This document shows, piece after piece, positions 45,932-54,203 of a stretch of DNA of 64,000 nucleotides. Source of the DNA: Pelagisphaera sp964404745 (GTDB taxonomy: Bacteria; Verrucomicrobiota; Verrucomicrobiia; Opitutales; Opitutaceae); NCBI GenBank assembly GCA_964404745.1, contig CAYOLG010000009.1, positions 71,365 to 135,364 of the forward strand, in the 5' to 3' direction. The notes under the pieces were generated by a model. It had not been told where the DNA came from. It searched no databases and saw nothing but the letters and a program-made list of their open reading frames with translations. Each line of letters starts with the position of its first letter. Position 1 is the stretch's first letter. A program made the position numbers and the translations under genes.

Positions 45932-45999
45932 TAGCGCGGCGCTCAAGCCCGCGTTCAAAGTGCAAGCCCAACCCGTAGCGGGCTGAAGCGCCAGGCTAC
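45932..45999. repeat. REP-like inverted element, family I
   Basis: The left arm TAGCGCGGCGCTCAAGCCCG (from 45932) faces a right arm GCGGGCTGAAGCGCCAGGC ending CTAC (45996-45999). An internal GTAG occurs at 45975. It lies just downstream of the sulfatase stop. A short relative occurs at 11487-11500. Confidence 0.6.
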
Positions 46000-46068
46000 T
46001 AAAGTGATAGGCCTTTCTCGATTTTTAGGCTTGGACTGATTTCCGAGTTTTGGCTGATACCCAGTTGG

Positions 46069-47051
46069 ATGGCTCGTGTAGTGAATTATGTGGCGCTAAA
46101 ACGAGGTCAGATTAGCGGATGTGAAGGGCATTCCTCCAATTTAATTCGATGGGCTGTGTCGTTTGCCTTGGTCGGCTTCCTGGTTTTATCTGCTCTCGGC
46201 CAAGACCCATTGCCCACGATCAACCTGCTGGAAACGGATCGGATTTCCATTCTCTCGGAGAAGGCTGGCCAGCGGAGCTACGCGGAGCGGTTCGCGGAAT
46301 TGGTTTACGAGGCGGCTAACGCGACGACTGGCGAATCGGTTGGAAAGGGCTTGGTCATTATGGGGAATTACGACCAGCCGCACCCTATCGTCTTGGTGAA
46401 ATAATACATGGACATAGCCGATTCGACGGAAAGATTGGAAAATGGGCCCTTGTTCGAGGGCATAATGGGCAAGGCTTTGAAAGACTGGGAGGACGCAGAC
46501 CAGAGCATGCAAGATGAGATTGGAATGGATATAGAATCTATTGCCTACGTAATCCCCATGCCTCTCCAACCAGCAATTCTAAACTTGTATCTTGCTGCCC
46601 GGGAGGAGGGGTTCGACGAAGCGAAGGTTGCTAAGAAATACTCAACTCTTAAGCCGATGGAGGTTAGATTCGGCGATTTTGAGGAGTATGACTGGGTTAT
46701 CTACTTGCCCCCAAAAAACGCTATTGATCGAGCGATCAAGGATGTGCTTCCACATCGAATGAGAAGGAAAAGATGGGCTTCTTCAAGCGATCCTTGGTTA
46801 AGGGAGCAGTCTTCACATTCAAGCCCTTGATTCGGGACACGATGGAGGGGGTGCGCAAGTCTCTGCTTTACGAGAGCATTCTCGGAGCGACCAGCGATCT
46901 GGGCGAAGAGGATAAAGAAAAATTGAAAGGCGCCTACCTTGGGGCCCTGATGCCGCAAGGTCGGGTAATTCCGCGGGACAAAGATAGGAAGAGCGTGTTG
47001 GCTGTGAAAACCAAGTTGGCGGAAATCGATGGAGAGGTCTCGGAGGAGTGA
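46069..47051 (+). pseudogene. Broken gene: hypothetical secreted protein with stop and frameshift
   Basis: The first part (46069-46404) has a signal peptide and ends at TAA (46402). The same frame reopens two codons later at 46408 and continues to 46830. Protein-like sequence then continues in another frame from about 46755 to 47051 (NEKEKMGFFKRSLVKG...). Read together, these give one protein of about 325 residues broken by a nonsense codon and a frameshift. I do not recognise the family. A sequencing or assembly error is possible; separate short genes are less likely. Confidence 0.6.
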
Positions 47052-47249
47052 TTCAAGTGCGCTAGGGACTTGGGATATAACTACGCTCACTAGGTAGCGC
47101 GGGTTCGCTAGGAGTCTCCGCGGCACGGAGCCAATAGAATCCGGCTGTGACGGATGTAGATTTTGAGAGCTGTGTCGAAGGGTGTCCGAAACTTGTAGGG
47201 TTGCTGCTTGCCCGCTCGACAAGCTCAGAGCCATGAGCTCAGTCGAAGG

Positions 47250-47310
47250 GCGGCGACCGTGTTCTTACAGCATCAGCTGCTACTGCGGTCGCCGCAAGCG
47301 ACGCCCCTAC
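47250..47310. repeat. REP-like element, family D (partial)
   Basis: GCGGCGACCG on the left and GCGGTCGCCGCAAGCGACGC ending CCCTAC (CTAC 47307-47310) on the right. The right arm matches the right arm of 52009-52084; the left GTAG head is missing. It lies in the 468-bp region before the next sulfatase, which has no visible gene. Confidence 0.55.
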
Positions 47311-47335
47311 ATTGAAAATAACTCGAAGCTCTTGA

Positions 47336-47398
47336 CTCGGCGTAGTACATAGAACGAAGACGGTTGCTTCGTTGCTGACTTTGGTAGGGAGGACCGGT
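47336..47398. repeat. Repeat L followed by a half family B unit
   Basis: Positions 47336-47367 match 49501-49532 at 27 of 32 bases by direct comparison, with an identical 13-base end. A GTAGGGAGGACCGG half unit of family B follows at 47384-47398. Both copies of repeat L lie upstream of plus-strand genes. Confidence 0.5.
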
Positions 47399-47519
47399 CA
47401 TAGCCTGTAGATAATGTTGCGCTTCCCGTTACTAGATTCGGCCTTTCCCCGAGTCTTGGCTTGCGGTCGCTCGGCAAAGTCCAATGGTTTCCGGTCTTAC
47501 CCAATCAGCACCCAATCCC

Positions 47520-48956
47520 ATGTCAGACCAAGAACGACCGAACATCATTCTAATCATTACCGACCAGCAGCGATACGAGACTATCAAAGCGCTGGGCTAT
47601 GACTATATGGATACGCCTAACTTAGACCGGCTGGTCAATGAAGGCGTCACCTTCAGCCAGTGCCACATCACCGCTCCATCCTGCGCGCCCTCGCGAGCGA
47701 GCTTGTTCACGGGAACTTACCCGCACACGACAGGCGTATTGAAAAACGAGGATCCCTGGAGCAAGTCTTGGGTGGGGGATCTGGCGGATGCTGGCTACAC
47801 CTGCATAAATGTAGGGAAGATGCACACGGCTCCTATGGATACGAAGGTTGGTTTCCACGAGCGCTATGTGGTCGAGAATAAAGACCGCTATTTGGCCGAG
47901 CGCTACTTCTTCGACGAATGGGATAAGGCCCTGCATGCCCGGGGATTGGTTAAGCAGCAGCGCGAGCTCTATCGTCAGCGGCCCGACTATCGCGAGCGCA
48001 TGGGCGCCTTTGAGTGGGAACTGCCGGAGGACCTGCAGTCGGACATGTTTGTCGGCAACACCGCCACGTGGTGGCTGGACGCCAAGCCGAAACCGGACGG
48101 ACCGCTTTTCATGGAGATCGGCTTTCCTGGGCCGCACCCGCCATTCGATCCGACCGAGCGTTTTATCGAAAAGTATCGAGGCAAGAAGCTGCCGCTGCCC
48201 AAGATTAAGCGGGAAGACATCGCCGGCCAGCCTGAGCCCTTCCAAAAATTGCGGGAGCACAACTTCGAGGTGGATCACGACTCCGTCGTTCACCTGGATG
48301 ATCCTAGCGACGAGCAGTTGCAGCGACTTTGGGAATACTATCTGGCCAACATGTCGATGATCGACGAAAAAGTGGGCGAGATTATTGACGCCCTCGATCG
48401 TAATGGATATTTGGATAACACGGTTATCTTCTTTACAAGCGATCATGGGGAGGCCTTGGGGGAGCATGGCCATATCCAGAAGTGGACGTTCTACGATTGC
48501 GTAACCAAGGTACCTCTGATCGCTTGGGCTCCAAAGCGCTTCCAAGGAGGCCGCGAGGTTGATGGATTGTGCCAATTAATGGATATCGGTCCTACGATTC
48601 TTGATCTTGCTGGCGTTGAAAAGCCCGATTGGATGGAGGCGGAAACCCTCATGCCTGCTTTGGAAGACGAGGAGTTCAAAGGACGTCCCTTCGTGATCGC
48701 CGAGCATGGGCGCGATGTTTTTCTCTACACGATCGATTTCGTGACTATGATTCGCACCAAAGACTGGAAGCTGGTACAATTCCTGGATCGCTCCGACGGT
48801 CAGCTCTTTGACTTGGTTAACGATCCCGCGGAAGAGATCAACCTCTGGGATGACCCGAATCACGAGGACAAAAAATCCGAGCTCATTCAAATGATCGGCT
48901 CCTTCCGCATTCGCAGCGGCTACCAGACCCGTAAGCTCTGGGAAAAGGTTCGTTAG
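47520..48956 (+). CDS. Sulfatase, apparently cytosolic
   Basis: 478 residues from the ATG at 47520; an in-frame upstream start at 47484 adds only 12 unrelated residues. There is no signal peptide. ITDQQRYE (13-20) has Gln in the second metal position. The activation motif C55-A-P-S-R is intact, with GKMHTAP and TSDHGEALGEHG. It shares the DQQ/DHG pattern with the sulfatase at 44474 and probably belongs to the same subfamily. Both may desulfate small molecules after import. Confidence 0.9.
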   Translation: MSDQERPNIILIITDQQRYETIKALGYDYMDTPNLDRLVNEGVTFSQCHITAPSCAPSRASLFTGTYPHTTGVLKNEDPWSKSWVGDLADAGYTCINVGKMHTAPMDTKVGFHERYVVENKDRYLAERYFFDEWDKALHARGLVKQQRELYRQRPDYRERMGAFEWELPEDLQSDMFVGNTATWWLDAKPKPDGPLFMEIGFPGPHPPFDPTERFIEKYRGKKLPLPKIKREDIAGQPEPFQKLREHNFEVDHDSVVHLDDPSDEQLQRLWEYYLANMSMIDEKVGEIIDALDRNGYLDNTVIFFTSDHGEALGEHGHIQKWTFYDCVTKVPLIAWAPKRFQGGREVDGLCQLMDIGPTILDLAGVEKPDWMEAETLMPALEDEEFKGRPFVIAEHGRDVFLYTIDFVTMIRTKDWKLVQFLDRSDGQLFDLVNDPAEEINLWDDPNHEDKKSELIQMIGSFRIRSGYQTRKLWEKVR

Positions 48957-49821
48957 CGATTCGGCTTCAGGCGCGGGGCCTATCTTCCGGACTGGACTAA
49001 TCAATTGATGCGTCGCGAAGGAATGACGTAGGAACACCCGGGCGGAAACTCCTCCCGCCTTCGCATAGCCACGGCGAGACAGGCTGGGGCAGCGTCCTTT
49101 TTCGCTTTTGGCTGCGTTGCAACCGAGGGCCAAGGCCCTACGGGCATTGACGCCTCGGCTACGCCTTGCCAAAAACGATGAAGCGAATGCGGAGATGGCG
49201 TAGCAAAAATGCCTGCTGCGACGCGCATTCTGACTTATTGGACACTCTCGAATAGATGAATTCACGAAACAGGGAGTAACCGTGGGGACTGTCCTACTCT
49301 CTACAATGAAAGCGAAGGGCTTTTTCCAAGACGGCTTTCCTATAAATCTAAAGATAATGTGGGTATAGTCAGGGTGACAGCAGCTCTTGATTTTGCTTCC
49401 GCTCTCTTGGCCTCTGGGAATATGGGTATCCAAGATATTGTCTCAAGAAAAGGATCGATGAAATTTATTCATTCTGCATAAATTCCTCGCGGGGTTTGGG
49501 CTCGGCGTAGTTGGGTGAACGAAGACGGTTGCCGCATGGCGGCTAGTCTTCGAGCGGCCAACGAATTGATGTGGCCGCCCGGCTTTTTTTTCTTTTGGGT
49601 GTAATACGTCTATGCTTGTCGCAGACCTCGATGCGTCGACGGCTTGGGCTTTTGGTGGGGAGGATCGGTTTTAGCCCTAGCTCAATCGAAGAGCTCGGTC
49701 CTCAAGATTCGTACTTCGGAGGATCGAGACGATCCTCCCTACCATTTTGAATGCCTTGGAGATTGCTCCGGGAATCTTTACTTCGTTGATCGTTCGGTTA
49801 GTTTATGCATCTCAAAATCAT
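48957..49821. other. Intergenic region, 865 bp, repeats only
   Basis: No credible gene. A minus-strand open frame at 49001-49228 has no ribosome-binding site and lies in a palindrome-rich stretch (bounded by CGTCGCG-like arms near 49013 and 49216), so it is probably repeat sequence. The region also holds repeat L (49501-49532) and a family B arm (49718-49742) just before the SGNH gene. Confidence 0.55.
49718..49742. repeat. Family B REP-like arm
   Basis: GGAGGATCGAGACGATCCTC followed by CCTAC (CTAC 49739-49742), a single inverted arm of the family B repeat. A weaker mate with GGGGAGGATCGG lies near 49657. Confidence 0.6.
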
Positions 49822-50550
49822 ATGAGATCGATTTTAGTAGGCGCGCATCTACTCGTTTCGGCTGGTGGATTTGGCGGGGGCGATGAGGCTATTGCTGAAG
49901 GCGTGGCTGACCGAGCAACTTATTTGTCAGAGGTCGCATCGCTTCTGGAAGTGAAGTGGCCTAAGAATCGTACGATAAATGTCGTCTGCCATGGGCACAG
50001 CGTCCCAGCCGGGTATTTCAAGACGCCGGTTGTAGATACATTTAATGCGTATCCTCATCTCTGGCACAGGGAGCTAAAACGCCGGTATCCGCATGCGGTG
50101 ATTAACGTTATAGTGACCAGTATGGGTGGCGAGCGATCGGATCGTGGGGCCGAACGATTTGAGGATGAAGCACTGTCTCACAATCCTGATATTGTTACCA
50201 TCGATTATGCCTTGAATGATCGGGGGCTCGGGCTCGAAATTACGAAAAAGGCGTGGACCGAAATGATTCAAGCGGCCAAAGCGAAAGGGGCGAAGGTGAT
50301 TCTTCTCACCCCAACGGGGGACACGCGGGCGAATTTAGAGGATCCGAATGATCCCTTGCTGCAGCATGCGGAACAGATTCGTCAACTCGCGAGAGAGCAT
50401 GAGGTAGCCCTTGCCGATAGCCTAGCGGCGATCCAGAACTACATTGAGGAAGACGGGGAACTCGAAGACTTGATGTCGCAAGTGAATCATCCCAACCGGA
50501 AGGGACATGATTTGGTTGTGGCTGAATTGATGAAGTGGTTTCCGGATTGA
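49822..50550 (+). CDS. SGNH/GDSL hydrolase
   Basis: About 242 residues from the ATG at 49822, which gives a signal-peptide-like start; a TTG at 49747 sits against a repeat and is less likely. Block I reads CHGHSVPAG (Ser nucleophile in GHS rather than GDS), block II has SMGGERS, and block III is ALND. Block V is NHPNRKGH, keeping the histidine, with the usual Asp three residues before it replaced. This fits carbohydrate esterase-like SGNH enzymes, possibly removing acetyl groups from glycans alongside the sulfatases. Confidence 0.83.
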   Translation: MRSILVGAHLLVSAGGFGGGDEAIAEGVADRATYLSEVASLLEVKWPKNRTINVVCHGHSVPAGYFKTPVVDTFNAYPHLWHRELKRRYPHAVINVIVTSMGGERSDRGAERFEDEALSHNPDIVTIDYALNDRGLGLEITKKAWTEMIQAAKAKGAKVILLTPTGDTRANLEDPNDPLLQHAEQIRQLAREHEVALADSLAAIQNYIEEDGELEDLMSQVNHPNRKGHDLVVAELMKWFPD

Positions 50551-50650
50551 CGCCCGATATCGGTCAAGGAGAAAACCGGTCTATTCAAGATGCAGAGCTC
50601 GCCTGGTAAATGGCTGACGCTATTCCAAACTACTTGATAAAAACGTAACG

Positions 50651-51313
50651 TTAGAGTCGCGCGACTTCGTTGTCGTCGACACACTTGCCGATTTCGCGTC
50701 GGAACTGTTCCATTGAGCAATAGGGGCGGTATTCCTCGAACTCGTACACCATTTTGCAGCTCATTCCAGGAATGCTGGTGAATGCTTCGGATGATGCGGC
50801 ATTCAGATCCATGGGAACTAAGACGTATTGCTCGAATCGGGCGACTTCCTTATTGTCGACGTATTTGCCGATCTCGCGCTGGAATTGCTTGATGGTCGTG
50901 TAAGGACGGCACTCTTCGAATTCATGCTTCATTTTCCGGCTAATGCGGGGGAAGAGCCCGAGTTCATCGTTGGAGGCGGTGTTTAGGTTGATAGGAAGAA
51001 ACAGTTTGGCCCGAAGGGATTCCTTTTCTTTGTCTGAGAGGGCATCGCCGATGATCTTATCGATCTCGATATTCGATGAAATAGGCCGAGCCTTGATGAT
51101 CTGCTCGGCAATCGTTGTCGTGACGCCGGGGAGGGCTGTCGGTTCGCTTTTTTTGGCGAGATTCGGGTTTGCCACGCTTGCATTAGAGCCAACTTGGGCG
51201 AAGCCAATGTGGCAAAAACTCAAGCATACGAGCGTTGTGATTACCTCGGCAATGAGGATATGTGTTACCAGTTTATGAATACGTAAAATTTTAGGAAATG
51301 TTGAAACTGTCAA
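50651..51313 (-). CDS. Helix-hairpin-helix repeat protein, exported
   Basis: About 220 residues, apparently from a TTG at 51313, with a signal peptide ending near GFAQ. Three ComEA-like HhH units follow: PTALPGVTTTIAEQI, then LNTASNDELGLFPRIS, then LNAASSEAFTSIPGMS. The second and third share long similar stretches (EFEE-RPY, QF-REIGK, D-NEVAR). The third stops short at VARL, where the second continues into EQYVLVP, so the end may be truncated. It is probably a periplasmic DNA-binding or structural protein. Confidence 0.75.
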   Translation of the reverse strand: MTVSTFPKILRIHKLVTHILIAEVITTLVCLSFCHIGFAQVGSNASVANPNLAKKSEPTALPGVTTTIAEQIIKARPISSNIEIDKIIGDALSDKEKESLRAKLFLPINLNTASNDELGLFPRISRKMKHEFEECRPYTTIKQFQREIGKYVDNKEVARFEQYVLVPMDLNAASSEAFTSIPGMSCKMVYEFEEYRPYCSMEQFRREIGKCVDDNEVARL

Positions 51314-51436
51314 TGGTATTGGGTTCCCGTTATTTTATTTGGGCCCGTTTTCTGGATCAGTTGGCGATACCTTTCCGGAGACTTATTTTACGGCGAGTTC
51401 ATTAATGTAACGGGTGAACTATCGGCTCGGTTCCTG

Positions 51437-51856
51437 ATGATTACTCTGATTGTGACACCCGTGCGTCGATTATTCCCCAGAAGGCTGTGGACGGCTTGGC
51501 TTATTAGGCAGCAACGCTACCTGGCACTGGCTGCCTTCGTCTATGCAGTGCCTCACATGATAGCCTATTTGGTCAAGCTGAGCGACGCCTCCCGCATAGT
51601 GTCGGAAGCCGCTGAATTGGGGATGCTGACCGGTTGGCTGGCGATGCTGATCTTTGTCGCTTTCGCGGTGACGAGTAACGATGCCTCGATGCGCCCGCTC
51701 GGGAAGGGCTGTAAGACGCACCATCGCTTTATCTATGCGGTGGCCATCCTAACCTTCCTGCACTGGATCTTGACCGCCTTCGAACCGATGGAAGGCTACA
51801 TCCATGCAATTATCCTGCTGGGCTTCCAGCCGCTGCGGTTTTTGCCCGAACGGTAG
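51437..51856 (+). CDS. MsrQ-like heme membrane protein, missing an N-terminal start
   Basis: 139 residues from ATG 51437, matching the middle and end of the MsrQ (YedZ) family: TLIVTPVRRL, a QQRYLALAAFVYAVPHMIAY helix with heme-type His, LTGWLAMLIFVAFAVTS, KTHHRFIYAVAIL, and FLHWIL. In frame upstream, back to a TGA near 51303, the sequence still reads like the MsrQ N-terminus (FGPVFWISWRYLSGDL, INVTGELSARFL), but no ATG, GTG or TTG occurs there. Either the start is lost (a pseudogene) or translation begins at ATG 51437 or a rare codon. No MsrP gene is nearby. Confidence 0.65.
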   Translation: MITLIVTPVRRLFPRRLWTAWLIRQQRYLALAAFVYAVPHMIAYLVKLSDASRIVSEAAELGMLTGWLAMLIFVAFAVTSNDASMRPLGKGCKTHHRFIYAVAILTFLHWILTAFEPMEGYIHAIILLGFQPLRFLPER

Positions 51857-52008
51857 CTGATCGAGCAAGGAAATCGATTTCTAACATCGCTTCGCTGGAC
51901 TCGCTTCGAGGCGAGGATTCCGACCCATAGTTTTGAGCCGGGGCAAGTGTTTTTCGAATAGATGTCTACGAAAGTATCCAATAATTCGATGGGATCGGAT
52001 TTATCGGT

Positions 52009-52084
52009 GTAGGGTCGCCGCTTGTGGCGACCGAAGAAGCGGCTCCTCCTCTACCTGCTCGGTCGCCGCGAGCGACGACCCTAC
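52009..52084. repeat. REP-like inverted pair, family D
   Basis: GTAGGGTCGCCGCTTGTGGC starts at 52009, and the inverted arm GGTCGCCGCGAGCGACGACC ends CTAC (52081-52084). The same family is represented by a partial copy at 47250-47310. Confidence 0.75.
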
Positions 52085-52182
52085 AAGTTTTAAATCGTAA
52101 AGAATCGTCGACTCGATACAGCTCACTAGAGATCGGTTTTCGCCAAGGCAATGGAGGACTCGTAGTCGCGGGAACGATAATG

Positions 52183-52203
52183 GTAGAATAGGCTTCCAGC
52201 CTG
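52183..52203. repeat. Family H REP-like head
   Basis: GTAGAATAGGCTTCCAGCCT is the reverse complement of the end of the element at 54121-54177 and of 65-84 with a few changes. A CCGGTAC segment farther on (near 52215) also matches the same element. Confidence 0.5.
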
Positions 52204-52271
52204 TCTCGATTTTCCCGGTACAAGCAGGATACCTAAATATGAGCGTTGGGCTTGCCCCGCCGCAACGGGCT

Positions 52272-52306
52272 GTAGGAGCGGTCTCGCTAAGCGTGGACCG
52301 CGATCT
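52272..52306. repeat. Family E REP-like unit
   Basis: GTAGGAGCGGTCTCGCTAAG followed by CGTGGACCGCGATC: a GTAG head and an imperfect hairpin (GCGGTC pairing with GACCGC). Single copy in this window. Confidence 0.5.
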
Positions 52307-52437
52307 CCATCGTATTTACCTATAGGAATATCGCAACGACCAGCCGGGGCTCCTTCAATAGAATACAAATTAACCTGCCGCGAAACGCGGTGCAGCGATC
52401 CTCGCCCGCAGCGATGTTAAAATACTGCCTTTAACCA

Positions 52438-53940
52438 CTAGTAGTTCTGTTTGGGCTCGGGAAGCAGATGCAAGAACTGAACACCGTTCTGCTTTAGCTC
52501 ATTTGTCAGGAGTGCTCGCATATCCAATTTGGTTTCATGGTACTCGGGTCGTACCGCCAGATTGTGCAATTCTTCAGGGTCCGCCTCTAGATCATAGAGT
52601 TCGTCCAGGTAGTCTTTATAGATGTATCGGATATACTTATACTTGCCTTTCCTGATCATCACCCAGGCCTTGATCCCAGTCTTGTGGGTGTTGAACTTCT
52701 CCCAATTGCCAGTCTTGTGGGCTTTCTCGAGCTCCTCCGACATTTGCGTCTCCCCGTAGATGTTTCCTGTGTAGGTTTGCAATAAGGGTTTGTCATCCCA
52801 AGAGGGTGTTTCCGGATGGAGCCAGAGTTCTGTCAAGTCGCGTCCGTCCAGTTTTTCGGCGGGTTCGATTTCGGCTAGGCTGTGAAAGGTACGGATCAGA
52901 TCGACTCCGTTGACGGGCACGGATGTCCTAGTGTTCCCGGGCACCTTGCCGGGCCAGCGGACGATCAGTGGTGCGAGCAAATTGGCATCGTAAGGGGCGA
53001 TCTTCAGATTAAAGCCGTGGTGTCCCCAGGCGTAGCCTTGGTCTGAAGTGAAAACGACGACGGTGTTCTCCAGTTGCCCGGTCGCTTCCAGGGTCTTCAT
53101 GATACGGCCGACGCCTTCATCGATAGCCATGACCGCTTCGTGGTACATTTTGACCACATCATCCAAGGTCTTGTCGCCTTTCATGGGCTTGCCCGTTTTG
53201 GGGTGGGGCGGGTTGGTCTGTAGGTTAACCATGTGTTCGGGCTTGTCGGGACGGGGCGGGAAAATGTCTTTCGGGTAGACCATTTCAGGAGCCTCCTTGA
53301 GTTTTCCGATGTGGCGGTCCGCCGGGGTATAGGGTCCATGAACGGCCCCATAGCAAAGCCAGAAGTACCAAGGTTGATCTGGTTCGACAGCCCGCTCTTT
53401 GAGGAACTGAATGGTCAGATCCGTATAGGCATCGGTGCTGTATTGCTCCAAAGGCATATCTCTCTCACCGTTGATACGAAGCGACTGGTCCCAATAGTAG
53501 TTCTTTTCGTTCCCAGGGAGGTGATGCTCCCAAACGGCTGACCAATCCCAGGCCTCTTGATAACGTGGTACATTCCAGTGCCACTTGCCGATCATGCCCG
53601 TGTAGTAGCCTTGCGAACGGAAGTGAGTCGCCCAGTAGGGAGTCTCCCGGTCGTAGTTGAATTGGAACATGCCGGTCAGGGCATTGCCCCTCGAAGGAAC
53701 GCACTTCGCGCCGGTGTAGCTATACCGGAAGCGCAAACCCTTCTCCGCCAAAGCATCGATATGGGGAGTCTGTATCCACGGTTGGGCCTCAGTGTAGGCG
53801 CTGACGGTCCGTATGCTCTGATCGTCAGTGAAGATGTAGAGGATATTTGGTTTCGACGAACTCACCACGGGTGGGCGGTCCGCATTTAGCCAGGAGTTCA
53901 CGAAGACTAGGGCTAGAAGAATCGAGATAAGACGTTTCAT
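52438..53940 (-). CDS. Sulfatase, secreted
   Basis: A 500-residue sulfatase. A signal peptide covers about 1-20. FTDDQS lies at 37-42 and the activation motif C80-V-P-S-R is followed by GNALTG. GKWHWNVP and TSDQGYAWGHHG show one changed position (Q for N/H after the Asp). Long loops (LPGNEKNYYWDQ, PPHPKTGKPMKGD) set it apart from the other sulfatases here and resemble iduronate-2-sulfatase-like subfamilies, but this is only a layout match. It probably acts outside the cytoplasm. Confidence 0.91.
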   Translation of the reverse strand: MKRLISILLALVFVNSWLNADRPPVVSSSKPNILYIFTDDQSIRTVSAYTEAQPWIQTPHIDALAEKGLRFRYSYTGAKCVPSRGNALTGMFQFNYDRETPYWATHFRSQGYYTGMIGKWHWNVPRYQEAWDWSAVWEHHLPGNEKNYYWDQSLRINGERDMPLEQYSTDAYTDLTIQFLKERAVEPDQPWYFWLCYGAVHGPYTPADRHIGKLKEAPEMVYPKDIFPPRPDKPEHMVNLQTNPPHPKTGKPMKGDKTLDDVVKMYHEAVMAIDEGVGRIMKTLEATGQLENTVVVFTSDQGYAWGHHGFNLKIAPYDANLLAPLIVRWPGKVPGNTRTSVPVNGVDLIRTFHSLAEIEPAEKLDGRDLTELWLHPETPSWDDKPLLQTYTGNIYGETQMSEELEKAHKTGNWEKFNTHKTGIKAWVMIRKGKYKYIRYIYKDYLDELYDLEADPEELHNLAVRPEYHETKLDMRALLTNELKQNGVQFLHLLPEPKQNY

Positions 53941-54080
53941 GAAGGGGTGAATGCGTTAGGGCTACCTTGGTGGGGTCCTCTCATCAAAGCAATGGGCTTT
54001 CGATGTTGCTGTAAATTTAGGACTTTAGTCTCCAGTCGATTTATTGGGTAGTGGCCGATCTCAGGCGCCTATGTTTTAGA

Positions 54081-54177
54081 GTAGCACAGGCATCCTGCCT
54101 GTGTTGGGAGAGTGGCGAAACAGGCCAGTCGTCGCTCTCCGAGAGCTATGCCCGGTACCACGGGAAGCCTATTCTAC
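54081..54177. repeat. Composite REP-like element, families F and H
   Basis: Starts with GTAGCACAGGCATCCTGCCT (54081) and ends with GGAAGCCTATTCTAC (CTAC 54174-54177), so the 97-bp unit is bounded by GTAG...CTAC. Its right part shares an identical 15-base core with 31-45. It fills the space between two sulfatase genes; the rest of that 263-bp space shows no gene. Confidence 0.65.
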
Positions 54178-54203
54178 CTTTTTCGGAGACCATCGCTTCA
54201 AAG

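Larger units (their letters stand above)
51857..52437. other. Intergenic region, 581 bp, repeat-rich
   Basis: No credible gene. It contains a family D REP pair (52009-52084), a family H head (52183-52203) and a family E unit (52272-52306). Confidence 0.6.

Noticed and set aside
49001..49228. 75-codon minus-strand open frame
   Set aside because: No ribosome-binding site or domain, and it sits in a palindrome-rich intergenic stretch; more likely repeat sequence.
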